From positions 3,420,477 to 3,484,476 of the forward strand of contig NZ_KB892705.1 of NCBI RefSeq assembly GCF_000373905.1: a stretch of 64,000 nt of DNA, written 5' to 3'. Under the pieces are notes generated by a model, which saw only the letters and a list, made by a program, of their open reading frames with translations, made no database searches and had not been told where the DNA came from. Shown in pieces: positions 16,458 through 25,522 of this stretch (positions are counted from its first letter, which is position 1; each line of letters opens with the position of its first letter). This DNA comes from Mycobacterium sp. 155 (GTDB lineage Bacteria; Actinomycetota; Actinomycetes; Mycobacteriales; Mycobacteriaceae). The translations under genes were made by a program, and so were the position numbers.

Positions 16458-16754
16458 TTCCGCACGACACTCGGAAAGCCCGTACCGGCCGATGTCCGTA
16501 TCAGTCGGATTCCCCTCGCTCGCGGTGTGGTGATCGGCTCCGCGCAGGTGCTGGCACTGCCACCTGGGATCAGCCGGTCGGGCGTGACGATGGCTGCCGG
16601 TCTCCTTCGCGGCTTGTCACACGAGGACGCCACGCGGTTCTCGTTTCTGCTCGCGACACCCGTGATCCTGGCCGCGGGCGTGTTGAAGATCCCCGAACTG
16701 TTCGGCCCTCAGGGCGCCGGCATCGGCAGCCTTCCCTGGCTCACAGTGAGATAG
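16458..16754 (+). pseudogene. undecaprenyl-diphosphatase (uppP/bacA) fragment
   Basis: One frame reads [19 protein letters not shown], then [20 protein letters not shown] and [20 protein letters not shown], the PGxSRSG catalytic block of UppP, which recycles the lipid carrier of cell-wall synthesis. The N-terminal half and everything after GPQGAGIG are missing, and the frame ends at TAG 16754. It is a remnant of about 80 recognisable codons out of roughly 270 and cannot be functional. A complete uppP must be elsewhere. Confidence 0.82.
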
Positions 16755-16781
16755 CGAGCCGTCGGATCGGCGGGTTTCGCG

Positions 16782-17483
16782 TCACGGCAAGTCGAGTAGC
16801 TCTTCGTAGAATCCACCGTAGCGGCGCTCGCGGTCGACGAGATGCACCTCGAGGATCCAATGACACTGGTTGCCGGCGCGGTCTTTTCGCCGCATCGGAC
16901 GAGTCGAGCCGGGTGCGATGTAGGACTCGATGTCTTCGCCGTCGATCTTTTCGTGAGGAAACTCGCCAACCAGATGGCCGGCGATGATTCCGCCGAAGTC
17001 CCAGCCGACGTCGCGACTCATGGCAACGACGAAGTCGTACAGTTCCTCGCCGGTGACGTCGGGTTTCCCGTGGAAGAAGTCGCGGCCGGCCACCCAGACT
17101 TGAGGCAACCGGTCGAGCAATTCCAGCTTGCGAGGATCGCCGCCGAGCACGTACGTTCGGCCGAAATCGGCCTCCCACTCTTCGAATATCGGTCCGAAAT
17201 CGAGGAAGACCACGTCGTCCTCCGACAAATGACGATCAGGCGGGCTGCCCCGGAAAGTCTCCAATGTGTTGATCCCCGAACGGACAATGCGCTTGTGCCA
17301 ATGTCGGGTTATGCCGAACATCTCGGCCGCCAAGTCCCGAATCTCGTCGGACAGGGTCCGCTCACCGACACCGGCACGCACCAAACCTCGATCGGTGATC
17401 TCATCGAACAGCTTCGCCGCCATCCCCTGAGCCTCAATAAGTTTCTCGGCTCGGTGAGCCTCGTCCATGCTCGGTCGATCCAT
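16782..17483 (-). CDS. M24 family metallopeptidase
   Basis: The 233-residue protein is the catalytic pita-bread domain of methionine aminopeptidase/prolidase relatives. The five metal ligands are visible in order: Asp in VVFLDFGPIFEEWEADFGRT (two Asp), His in IIAGHLVGEFPHE, Glu in WILEVHLVD and Glu in YGGFYEELL. It lacks the N-terminal creatinase-like domain of full prolidases. ATG 17483 is used. It probably removes an N-terminal residue from short peptides in the cytoplasm. No operon partner is evident; a uppP remnant follows it on the other strand. Confidence 0.87.
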   Translation of the reverse strand: MDRPSMDEAHRAEKLIEAQGMAAKLFDEITDRGLVRAGVGERTLSDEIRDLAAEMFGITRHWHKRIVRSGINTLETFRGSPPDRHLSEDDVVFLDFGPIFEEWEADFGRTYVLGGDPRKLELLDRLPQVWVAGRDFFHGKPDVTGEELYDFVVAMSRDVGWDFGGIIAGHLVGEFPHEKIDGEDIESYIAPGSTRPMRRKDRAGNQCHWILEVHLVDRERRYGGFYEELLDLP

Positions 17484-17552
17484 TGCTCGATGCTATCCCG
17501 GCGACCGGCTGCTCAGCTGGGGCCGCAAGGTACACGTGAACGTCAGTTGGTG

Positions 17553-18329
17553 TTACGTCGCGTCCGCGTCGTCCGGCGCTACTTCGGTGTCAGCTGCGAG
17601 ACGTTGATGCACTGTGAGCAGCACGTGATCGTAGGTCGACTGGTCGACAGTCTCGCGAGCGATCTCGCGCAGATCGGTACTCAGCTGCTCGGCAAGGATA
17701 CGTAACTTGACGTTGTGCTCCTGGGACAACCACTTGAGCACATCGAACGCCACATCTTCGCCGACGTTGTAGATGAGCATCAACATGCCCTTGACCTGCT
17801 CGATGCGGGCTCTGCTGTTGGCGATCTCCGTTATCCGCGCAGTGACAAGGTCCTGCCGCCGACGTTCGGCTTCGAGCCGCAGATGCTCCGCGGGTGTCAC
17901 GTCGACATAGAAGCCGTGCGTGCCGATCACCGCGCCGTGGTCGTCGAAGAACTGATCTCCGATCACGACCACCCAGTGCACTCCACCGGCAGTATCGATG
18001 ATGCGGTGGCGGCTGCTCAGCGCACCGCGGGTGTTGGTGATCGCCTCGATGGCGTGTGCGACCTTGTCGCGGTCCTCAGGATGCTTGTGGGAGAGCACCA
18101 GTTCCGTCGTCGGCGTCACCGTCCCAGGCTGGTAGCCGTGCAAGCGCGCAACCTGAGCCGACCACTCCCAGCGCTGTTCATCGAAATAGAAGCGGAACCA
18201 GCCCATCGGAGATGGCCCCTGGTCGGCAAGCCCCTCTGTCACCACATCAATCACATCGACATGCGCCCCACCTGCAAGCTCGGAGACGCCAGTCCCGGGA
18301 GTGGAAGCGCCGTCACCAGCCACAGCCAT
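17553..18329 (-). CDS. PAS-ANTAR domain RNA-binding regulator
   Basis: The 258-residue protein has a PAS domain (about residues 40-140; WEWSAQVARLHGYQPGTVTP, then HPEDRDKVAHAIEA, and WVVVIGDQFFDDHGAVIG) and a C-terminal ANTAR domain (about 165-225; ARIEQVKGMLMLIYNVGEDV, then AFDVLKWLSQEHNVKLR). ANTAR domains bind paired RNA hexaloops and cause antitermination; the PAS part would sense a ligand or redox state. This architecture is common in mycobacteria. ATG 18329 follows AGGA; the target RNAs are unknown. Confidence 0.9.
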   Translation of the reverse strand: MAVAGDGASTPGTGVSELAGGAHVDVIDVVTEGLADQGPSPMGWFRFYFDEQRWEWSAQVARLHGYQPGTVTPTTELVLSHKHPEDRDKVAHAIEAITNTRGALSSRHRIIDTAGGVHWVVVIGDQFFDDHGAVIGTHGFYVDVTPAEHLRLEAERRRQDLVTARITEIANSRARIEQVKGMLMLIYNVGEDVAFDVLKWLSQEHNVKLRILAEQLSTDLREIARETVDQSTYDHVLLTVHQRLAADTEVAPDDADAT

Positions 18330-18545
18330 GACCACATCCTAATTACGGTGCGTCACCCAAGCCCTGACTTCAGAGCAGAAGCTAGCAAACCAACAGGTTC
18401 CGACCGGCATCTCCGGCGCCACAGCGCCGACGACCTCAATCGGATCCGGCGCATCACGACGTGGTAGCCGCCGGAATCAACATCGCCGGCATCCTCGACC
18501 TCGAAGATGACAACACGGAGCTGCCCGCCGTCATCGATCGAGTTG

Positions 18546-18561
18546 ATCAGTAGATACTGAT
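18546..18561. promoter_or_regulatory. perfect inverted repeat, likely MarR operator
   Basis: ATCAGTA (18546-18552) and TACTGAT (18555-18561) are exact reverse complements with a 2-base centre, 17 bases before the MarR start codon. This is the expected site for autorepression of the MarR-MFS operon. Confidence 0.6.
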
Positions 18562-18578
18562 AAGCCTAGCCTGATGAT

Positions 18579-19013
18579 ATGCGTGCAAGCCGGGAGACCG
18601 AGCAGGTGGCACGGGCACTGTTCCTGTGCATGGGCTTGCTGCGCAGGCGGCTACGGCAGAATCCCGTTGCCGACGTGCTGACATTTCCCCAGATGGCCGC
18701 GTTGAGCAGACTCGACCGGGGCGGCCCGGCAACAGGAGCCGATCTGGCTCGGCAAGAGCAGATCAGCCCGCAGTCGATGGGCGCCACGATCGGTGAACTG
18801 GAAGCTCGAGGGTTCATCACACGGCAGCCCGATCCGACCGATGGAAGGCGAATCCTTCTGTCCATCAGCGCCTCCGGTAGGCGCGAGGTCAACCGCAGAC
18901 GCGATGCGCGGGTCGAACAGCTCACCGCCGGCTTGGCCGATTTCACCGACGCCGAGGTTGCCCAGCTCGCCGCGGCGGTGCCCCTGATCGAACGACTTGC
19001 TCACCGGCTGTAG
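18579..19013 (+). CDS. MarR family transcriptional regulator
   Basis: The 144-residue protein has the MarR winged helix: FPQMAALSRLDRGGPATGAD, LARQEQISPQSMGATIGELE (recognition helix) and the wing ITRQPDPTDGRRILLSISAS. Such repressors release DNA on binding a phenolic or drug-like ligand. Its stop codon (19011-19013) directly abuts the ATG of a 14-helix MFS exporter, so the two form an operon, and a perfect inverted repeat lies just upstream. The pair is a typical drug-responsive efflux unit. Confidence 0.92.
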   Translation: MRASRETEQVARALFLCMGLLRRRLRQNPVADVLTFPQMAALSRLDRGGPATGADLARQEQISPQSMGATIGELEARGFITRQPDPTDGRRILLSISASGRREVNRRRDARVEQLTAGLADFTDAEVAQLAAAVPLIERLAHRL

Positions 19014-20705
19014 ATGACTGTCGACGAGCAAACTGCCGAAACCCGCGACAATTACCGCTGGGTGGCGTTGACCAACACCACCGCGGCAGTGTTCATGTCC
19101 GCGCTCGACGGATCGATCGTGATCATCTCGCTGCCGGCGATTTTCCGCGGCATCCATCTGGATCCGTTGGCGCCCGCCAACATCGCGTACCTGTTGTGGA
19201 TGATCATGGGCTATCGGTTGGTCCAGTCGGTGCTCGTGGTGACACTGGGCCGGATCGGTGACATGTACGGACGGGTCCGCGTGTACAACCTGGGTTTCAC
19301 CGTCTTCACCTTCGCGTCGATCTTGCTGTCGTTCGACCCGCTCGACGGCGTCGCAGCCGCGCAGTGGCTCATCGGCTGGCGGCTGCTGCAGGCTGTCGGC
19401 GGCTCCATGCTGACGGCCAATTCCGCCGCGATCCTCACCGATGCCTTTCCAGCCGATCGTCGGGGTTTCGCCCTCGGGTTCAACCAGGTGGCGGCATTGG
19501 CCGGCCAGTTCATCGGCTTGGTCGCCGGCGGATTGTTGGCAGCCTGGGATTGGCGGGCGGTCTTCTGGATCAACGTGCCGGTCGGAATCTTCGGCACCGT
19601 CTGGGCCTATCGCCGGTTGCGTGACAACGGTGAACGCCACCGCGGACGCATCGACTGGTGGGGCAACATCACTTTTGCCGTCGGCCTGTCGGCGGTGCTG
19701 ATCGCCATCACCGCCGGAATCCAACCGCACGGCGGACACACCACCGGATGGCACAGCCCATTCGTCCTGGGCACCTTGACCGCCGGCGTCTTGCTCCTGA
19801 TCGCATTCGTCGTCATCGAGTCCCGCGTCGCCGATCCGATGATCAGGTTGAGCCTGTTCAAGATTCGGGCTTTCAGCGCCAGCAACGCAGCCACGCTGGC
19901 CTCGGCGCTCGCCCAGGGCGGCCTGCAGTTCATGCTCATCATCTGGCTGCAAGGGATCTGGCTACCGCTACACGGCTACGACTACGCCGACACCCCACTA
20001 TGGGCGGGCATCTTCATGCTCCCGCTGACAGCCGGGTTTCTCATCGCGGGTCCGACCTCGGGTGCACTGTCGGACCGCCTGGGAGCCCGCGGTATCGCCT
20101 CGGCCGGCATGGTGCTGTTCGGGCTGAGCTTCGTCGGACTGCTGTTGTTGCCCATCAATTTCCCGTATTGGGCGTTTGCCGCGCTGATCGCGCTCAACGG
20201 TATCGGCAGTGGCATGTTCGCCGCACCGAACACCTCGGCCATTATGGGCAGCGTGCCGCCCGCTGAGCGAGGCGTGGTCTCGGGGATGCGTGCAACGTTC
20301 CTCAACAGCGGAACCGCGCTGTCGATCGGAGTGTTCTTCTCGCTCATGGTCGTCGGCCTGGCCGGCAGTCTGCCGGGCGCAATGACGACAGGTCTTCAAG
20401 ACCGAGGGGTGCCGTCTGCGGTCGCGCAAGAAGTGGCCGCGCTACCACCGGTTTCGACACTGTTCGCCGCAGTGCTGGGCGTCAATCCGCTGGAGCATCT
20501 CTTGACACCGAGCGGCGTCCTCACGACACTGCCGCCTGCCGATCGCGACGCCATCACCGGTCGCGAGTTCTTCCCGCATCTGATCAGTGACCCATTCCAT
20601 CAAGGGCTCACGGTTGTCTTCGGGGTGTCGATCGGTCTTGCGCTCCTGGCCGCCACCGCGTCACTGGCCCGGGGGCGCGTCGGCGACCACGACACGCTGA
20701 ACTGA
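19014..20705 (+). CDS. MFS drug exporter, DHA2 (14-helix, EmrB-like) family
   Basis: The 563-residue protein has about 14 membrane segments. DHA2 landmarks are the first helix FMSALDGSIVIISLPAI (motif D1-like), LGRIGDMYGRVRVYNLG between helices 2 and 3 (motif A), GWRLLQAVGGSMLTANSAAI (motif B) and AGLVAGGLLAAWDWRAVFWINVP-type motif C region. It would export drugs or other hydrophobic compounds in exchange for protons. The C-terminal extracytoplasmic loop (about residues 460-520) is long. Start is ATG 19014, immediately after the MarR stop. Confidence 0.92.
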   Translation: MTVDEQTAETRDNYRWVALTNTTAAVFMSALDGSIVIISLPAIFRGIHLDPLAPANIAYLLWMIMGYRLVQSVLVVTLGRIGDMYGRVRVYNLGFTVFTFASILLSFDPLDGVAAAQWLIGWRLLQAVGGSMLTANSAAILTDAFPADRRGFALGFNQVAALAGQFIGLVAGGLLAAWDWRAVFWINVPVGIFGTVWAYRRLRDNGERHRGRIDWWGNITFAVGLSAVLIAITAGIQPHGGHTTGWHSPFVLGTLTAGVLLLIAFVVIESRVADPMIRLSLFKIRAFSASNAATLASALAQGGLQFMLIIWLQGIWLPLHGYDYADTPLWAGIFMLPLTAGFLIAGPTSGALSDRLGARGIASAGMVLFGLSFVGLLLLPINFPYWAFAALIALNGIGSGMFAAPNTSAIMGSVPPAERGVVSGMRATFLNSGTALSIGVFFSLMVVGLAGSLPGAMTTGLQDRGVPSAVAQEVAALPPVSTLFAAVLGVNPLEHLLTPSGVLTTLPPADRDAITGREFFPHLISDPFHQGLTVVFGVSIGLALLAATASLARGRVGDHDTLN

Positions 20706-20720
20706 TGTGAAGAGGCTGGG

Positions 20721-21818
20721 CTACAACGGCCGTCCGGATCTCGTGTCGAACACGATGCGGAAACGGGCGGCGTTGTTCGCCAGCCGAGTGAGCGCCTCGT
20801 TGGCCTGCGACAGGGGCAGCCGCTCGATCACTGGGTGTATGTCGTTGGCGTGTGCGAACCGCATCGTCAACTCGGTGTCGCGCGGGCTGCCGGTGAGGTG
20901 TCCGGTGAGCATCTGATGGTTCATGACCATCTGCGCAACTGGCACCTCAACCGAACCTCCGTCGACGCCGATCAGGGTGAGCCTGCCGTGGACGCGTAGT
21001 CCCTCAAGGAGTTCGGCAGTCGCAGCGGTCGTCGAGGCCGTGCTGAGGATCAGGTCGGCTCCGCCCAGCGCTGCCAGCGCCGCACCCGCAGCGACGCGGG
21101 AGCTGTCGATGTACTCGTGCGCCCCGAGTTGATGAGCGACCGCCTCACGCTCGGCGCCCCGCGCAATCGCGATGGTCCGAAAACCCATCTTCGCGGCGAA
21201 CTGCACGGCAAGATGGCCCAATCCCCCGAGGCCGAACACTGCAACGGTGCCGCCGGCAGTCAACTCCGCCGCCCGGATGGCGTTGAATGTCGTCACACCG
21301 GCACATCCCATGGGCGCGGCATCGAAGAAGTCCATGCCGTCGGGGATTCGGCAGAGCGCGTCGGCTGGAACGGCCACCGATTGTGCCCACCCGCCCGGAT
21401 ACGACCGCCCGGTGATTTTCCGTTGTGCGCAGTGCACAACGTCGCCGTCGCGACAGAAGTCGCAAGAGCCGCAGCTACCGCCGAACCAGCCGACCGACAC
21501 CCGGTCTCCCGCTTGCCATCCCCTGGTTCCCTCGCCGACTTCCGCCACTATGCCCGCGATCTCGTGCCCTGGCGTCACGGGGAAGGCGACACCCGCGCCT
21601 CGTGCTGCCGCGGTATCGAGATCGGCGCGGCACACACCGCTGGCGACGACATCGAGGCGCACCCATCCGCGGTCGGGCTGCTGCAGGGCCGCCTCCGTGG
21701 GTTCCATAGGTCCCTCTGGCTGGTTTACCGTCATCGCTGTTGAACCGCCCACCACGTGTTCCACCTCGACCCCCTCGCGCATCTGAATTTTGCTGACCCC
21801 GCGGATGCCGTCGTTCAC
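20721..21818 (-). CDS. zinc-dependent alcohol dehydrogenase (MDR family, AdhA-like)
   Basis: The enzyme has the catalytic zinc ligands (SGVCRADL, TPGHEIAG), the four-cysteine structural zinc lobe (SCGSCDFCRDGDVVHC) and the Rossmann motif VAVFGLGGLGHLAVQFA. It oxidises alcohols or reduces aldehydes with NAD(P). Two starts are possible: GTG 21818 overlaps the GntR stop (GTGA), implying coupling but adding 28 residues before recognisable homology; ATG 21734 (MTVNQPEG) matches where the family normally starts. It is downstream of a GntR-FCD regulator in the same operon. Confidence 0.9.
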   Translation of the reverse strand: MNDGIRGVSKIQMREGVEVEHVVGGSTAMTVNQPEGPMEPTEAALQQPDRGWVRLDVVASGVCRADLDTAAARGAGVAFPVTPGHEIAGIVAEVGEGTRGWQAGDRVSVGWFGGSCGSCDFCRDGDVVHCAQRKITGRSYPGGWAQSVAVPADALCRIPDGMDFFDAAPMGCAGVTTFNAIRAAELTAGGTVAVFGLGGLGHLAVQFAAKMGFRTIAIARGAEREAVAHQLGAHEYIDSSRVAAGAALAALGGADLILSTASTTAATAELLEGLRVHGRLTLIGVDGGSVEVPVAQMVMNHQMLTGHLTGSPRDTELTMRFAHANDIHPVIERLPLSQANEALTRLANNAARFRIVFDTRSGRPL

Positions 21819-22450
21819 TCGGCGAGGTCGTTGCTATGTGCCTGATGTGCGCGCAAATCCATTGAGAAAGCTGCCCAGTCGCCGTGCTTCGCTGTCCGCA
21901 GCAATGAGTGGTGCTCGGACATGACACGGTCGGGATCCCGGTTGACGATGGGACTGCGCAGAATCGACACATACTGACGGTCTTGCAGCCGATCGTAGAT
22001 CGACAACATGACGGAGTTTCCCGCCAACTCGACGAACGCACGGTGAAACTGCATCGCCAGAGTCGCGAAGCCGGGAAAGTCTCCGTCGTCCAGCGCCTGC
22101 TGCTGTTGTTGCAGATTTGCCGCGAGTCGGTGGCCGAGGACCTCGCGGGCGCCGGCGTCTGCCAGTTGCACACCTGCCGATTCGAACGCGTGTCGCACCT
22201 GCGCCGATTCGCGAACTTCGTCAGCACTGAGTTCGCGTACCAGTGCGCCACGTTTCGGATAGATGGTGACGAACCCCTCCTGCTGCAGGCGTCCTAGCGC
22301 CGCGCGGACGGGAGTTCGGCTCATCGACATCGACGTCGCCAACGTCGACTCGCTGAGCATGGAGCCTGGCGCGTACTCGCCGCGAATGATGGCAGCACGA
22401 ATGTCGGCATAAGCACGCCCCGCGGCGTTGACCGCCGTCTCGTCGCCCAT
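21815..22450 (-). CDS. GntR family regulator, FCD subfamily
   Basis: The 211-residue protein has an N-terminal winged helix (YADIRAAIIRGEYAPGSMLS, then TPVRAALGRLQQEGFV) and an all-helical FCD effector domain with the metal/ligand residues in FHRAFVELAGN and MSEHHSLLRTAKHGDW. FCD regulators sense small carboxylates. ATG 22450 follows AGGGGG. It is divergent from an MFS gene and precedes an alcohol dehydrogenase gene that overlaps its stop codon, so it probably controls both. Confidence 0.9.
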   Translation of the reverse strand: MGDETAVNAAGRAYADIRAAIIRGEYAPGSMLSESTLATSMSMSRTPVRAALGRLQQEGFVTIYPKRGALVRELSADEVRESAQVRHAFESAGVQLADAGAREVLGHRLAANLQQQQQALDDGDFPGFATLAMQFHRAFVELAGNSVMLSIYDRLQDRQYVSILRSPIVNRDPDRVMSEHHSLLRTAKHGDWAAFSMDLRAHQAHSNDLAE

Positions 22451-22495
22451 CACGCCCCCTGCCGCCCGCCCAAACCGACTCCGACTTGCGCCTAC

Positions 22496-22515
22496 CTAGA
22501 ATACAACTAGGATAC
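22496..22515. promoter_or_regulatory. tandem CTAGRATAC repeat in the GntR/MFS divergent promoter
   Basis: CTAGAATAC (22496-22504) and CTAGGATAC (22507-22515) are direct repeats 11 bases apart, followed by TAG. The element is AT-rich against the background and lies midway between the divergent GntR and MFS starts, the likely binding place of the GntR protein. Confidence 0.45.
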
Positions 22516-22602
22516 TAGATGCTGTCACCGACCTCGAGGCACAGCCGCCCGCCACGATCCCCGAGACGACAGGGCCCCCGACCAACCGAGAAGGGTAACG
22601 TC

Positions 22603-23898
22603 ATGTCACAAGCGGATCGTGTGCCGCTCAACAACATCGAGCCTCTCGGCCAAGAGCGAGTCGAGAAGAGCCGCTGGAGCGACGACGACGTCCGGCGAGT
22701 CCAGAAACGCACTTTCGGTGTGGTGATCATCAGCCAGATCCTCGGCGGCGCTGGTCTCGCCGCAGGAGTGTCGGTGGGCGCACTGCTGGCTCGGGACATG
22801 CTCGGAGCGGAGAATGTGTCGGGCGTGCCTGCCGCACTGTTCACGCTCGGGTCGGCGTCAGCGGCGTTTCTGATCGGCCGTCTCACGCAGAGGTGGGGCC
22901 GTCGGATGGGGCTCGGTCTGGGATTCACGGCGGGCGGTCTCGGCGCTCTTGGTGTGGTGGTCGCCGCCGCCAGCGCAAACGTCGCACTGCTGTTCGGGGC
23001 ACTATTCGTCTACGGGGCCGGTACCGCGACCAACCTGCAAGCCCGCTACGCCGGCACCGACCTGGCCGAACCAGCCAGACGCGGGACGGCGATCAGCGTG
23101 GCGTTGACGGCGACAACGGTGGGCGCTGTCGCTGGGCCAAACCTGATCGCTCCCATGGGAAAAGTCGCTCTCAGCATCGGAATTCCGGTATTGGCCGGTC
23201 CGTTCCTGCTCGCTGCCGTTACCTACACCGCCGCGGGACTGGTCCTCATCGCGATGCTGCGCCCTGACCCGTACTTCGTCGCCCGTGACCTCTCAGAGGC
23301 GCCGGCGCGAGCAGTCGAGCGTCCGTCGACCACTGCGGATCTGCACCCGAAAACCGGCGCCTACGTGGGCGCCATGGTGATGGTCGTGTCCCAAATGGCG
23401 ATGACGGCGGTCATGACTATGACGCCGATACACATGCAAAGCCACCACCACGATCTGTCGGCTGTGGGCATGGTGATCGGATTCCACATCGCCGCAATGT
23501 ACTTGCCGTCGCTGGTGACCGGCGTTCTGGTCGACAAGGTCGGACGATCGGCGATGGCGGCAGTCTCGGGTGTCACCCTGCTCGCGGCGGGCCTGGTCGC
23601 CGCACTTGCCCCCGGGTCGTCACTGCCGTGGATGATCACCGCACTGATCCTGCTCGGCATGGGCTGGAACTTCGGTCTGATCGCGGGCACCGCCTTCGTG
23701 GTCGACGCGACCGACCCGACCAACAGACCGCGAATCCAAGGGACCATCGACGTTGCCATCGCGGTCGCCGGAGCCGCCGGTGCTGCGTTATCAGGCGTGA
23801 TGATGGCGAGCAGCGGCTACGCGGCACTCTCACTCACCGCCGGACTCGTCAGTCTCATCCTGGTTCCTACGCTGCTCTGGCACCGTCGAGTCGGCTGA
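22603..23898 (+). CDS. MFS transporter
   Basis: The 431-residue protein has about 12 membrane segments after a charged 35-residue N-terminus. Motif A-like residues are seen in IGRLTQRWGRRMGLGLGF, and GTATNLQARYAGTDLAEPA with RRGTAISVALTATTVGAV follows in the first half. A His-rich spot (MQSHHHDLSAVGM) lies in the loop before the second half. ATG 22603 follows GAGAAGGG. It diverges from the GntR-ADH operon, which suggests uptake or export of the compound that operon handles; the substrate is unknown. Confidence 0.85.
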   Translation: MSQADRVPLNNIEPLGQERVEKSRWSDDDVRRVQKRTFGVVIISQILGGAGLAAGVSVGALLARDMLGAENVSGVPAALFTLGSASAAFLIGRLTQRWGRRMGLGLGFTAGGLGALGVVVAAASANVALLFGALFVYGAGTATNLQARYAGTDLAEPARRGTAISVALTATTVGAVAGPNLIAPMGKVALSIGIPVLAGPFLLAAVTYTAAGLVLIAMLRPDPYFVARDLSEAPARAVERPSTTADLHPKTGAYVGAMVMVVSQMAMTAVMTMTPIHMQSHHHDLSAVGMVIGFHIAAMYLPSLVTGVLVDKVGRSAMAAVSGVTLLAAGLVAALAPGSSLPWMITALILLGMGWNFGLIAGTAFVVDATDPTNRPRIQGTIDVAIAVAGAAGAALSGVMMASSGYAALSLTAGLVSLILVPTLLWHRRVG

Positions 23899-24523
23899 TG
23901 GACTTTCCTTCTTTCACATCGCTCGCGGGGTGTCGACGAATCCGGCGGTTAGTTTCCGTGCGGGCGAGCCGCTTTCGCACCCAACGGCCCGAAGCAGGCC
24001 GACCCGGCCGTAACTCCAAAACGGTGGGCGACACCTCACCCCCAGTGACCGGCATCCTCGTGCGCTGGCGGTTGAAGTGCCCTCGTTGACCGGGCCCCAC
24101 CCCGTGGGGACCTGCCACCGGCGGTGGAACGCTTGGCCGTAACCGCGCAACTCGTCGCGAGCGACCGCGATGGCCACGTGAATCTCGTTGTTGCCGTTGC
24201 AGTATATGCATCTCATGCCCAGCGGTATAGATTGGGCCATCCGTCGGCGTCGATCTGCCGCCGCGGGTACTGTCCTTGAAGACGGACGGGAAGCTATCGC
24301 GTTCGGCTTGATGGAGCCCTCCGAGAAAACGGGGAAGTCTGGAGGACGCAGACGATGAGTTCGGGCTCGGCACGCCGCGGCGACTTCCACGTCTCGACTA
24401 TGAACTGCGTACCGGTGACATATGTACGGTGAGAGATTCGTCAGCGCCATGCCTGGCCTGGAATTCTCTGATGACGATCATGAACACTGCAATTCACTCT
24501 CTCCGCCATAAGACATATGGGCT
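23899..24523. other. 625-bp stretch without a supported gene
   Basis: A reverse frame at 23914-24210 is open and contains a CxxC near its start (MRCIYCNGNNEIHVAIAVAR), but it matches no family I know, has no convincing ribosome binding site, and the competing frame over the same bases is equally long. It may be a decayed gene. No RNA gene or repeat was seen. Confidence 0.35.
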
Positions 24524-24763
24524 TCAGACGATGTCGATGACGAGCGCTGACGGACTCGTGCCCAACTCGACGGCCAACCGGGCGAGAACGGTCACCGTGC
24601 ACCCACGGCATCCGTTCTCCAACTGGTTGAGGACTGAACGGTGAATGTCAGCGCGTTCAGCCAGGGCTCGCTGGCTCAGCCCCACCTTTTCGCGGCGTAG
24701 TCGAATGTTGGCCCCAATCCGGGCTTGGACTGTCAGTTCGTCAAACTGTTCGGCCTCGTGCAT
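24524..24763 (-). CDS. small XRE family DNA-binding protein
   Basis: The 79-residue protein is almost entirely one helix-turn-helix domain: IGANIRLRREKVGLSQRALA, ERADIHRSVLNQLENGCRG and VLARLAVELGTSPSALV. ATG 24763 follows AGAGGA; starts further upstream lack a ribosome binding site. It stands alone in a gene-poor, lower-GC stretch, typical for a remnant or regulator of a mobile or accessory element. A pair of cysteines (CRGCTV is CxxC) in the turn is unusual for such a short protein. Confidence 0.78.
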   Translation of the reverse strand: MHEAEQFDELTVQARIGANIRLRREKVGLSQRALAERADIHRSVLNQLENGCRGCTVTVLARLAVELGTSPSALVIDIV

Positions 24764-25522
24764 CATCGTCCTCTGATCAGCATTACATGTGTGTTGCCCG
24801 TAGTCTCCAAACTTAGAGAGCAGCATCGCCTTGGAACTGAGTATCACCAATCGCGTACTTCCAGTACGTCTCGAGATTTGGTCGTTGTTTGCGCGTGCTC
24901 CAGATAGATAGGCGATCTGTCACCGTTGAGCGCCAGACCGCGACCAAAGATGCAGCACTCCAACGATTTCCGGATAGTAAATCCCGTCGAGCGGATACAG
25001 ATCGCCGCACCGGAGACTACCCGTGCAGCTACTTCCCGCGACTGCATCGCCGCCAGATACTCTTCATTTCTCCCGCCGCCATCGCGGGCTTGTTCAGCCG
25101 GTCGGACCGCTTCCAGATGCGCTGGGCTTCGCGAGCGTGGTTGTAGTGGCAGACCTCCTTGCTCGGATCTACGGCCCACTGATGCCGCCTCTACTAGCCA
25201 GCTCTTGCCCAGGAGGCCGACGCAAAAACGAACCCAGTGCGACCGACAGTGGAATACCCAACTGAAGTATATTGTCGCGCAAGATAATCCATCCTCACTG
25301 GGAGCTCCACTGTCTCCGGCCCCACTGGCATGTCATAGCCGCCAGCGGACCAGTCGGGGCGATCGGTCAGCTAGCGACCGAGAAGTGAGTTCCACTTTAG
25401 ATCTGGATTTCGCTGCGGTCCCCGTTCCAGAAAATGTCGAATCTTTGACCTGGCTCGCTTTGGTGCGGCCATAAGTGTGGGCGCCGAGGAGGTCCCGCCA
25501 GCCTTCGGTGAGGCCGACGTGC
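24764..25522. other. 759-bp gene-poor, lower-GC stretch
   Basis: All six frames are short or broken and none resembles a known family. GC content is visibly lower than in the flanking genes, especially around 24780-25000 and 25200-25450. It separates the lone XRE gene from the end of the urease operon and may be a scar of lost genes. Confidence 0.4.

Noticed and set aside
18651..19952. 433-codon reverse frame across MarR and the MFS exporter
   Set aside because: Low-complexity His/Gln/Asp-rich translation with no family resemblance, opposite a clear exporter gene.
24844..25179. Possible gene in the gap between the XRE gene and ureD
   Set aside because: No family resemblance, no ribosome binding site, and several equally long competing frames.
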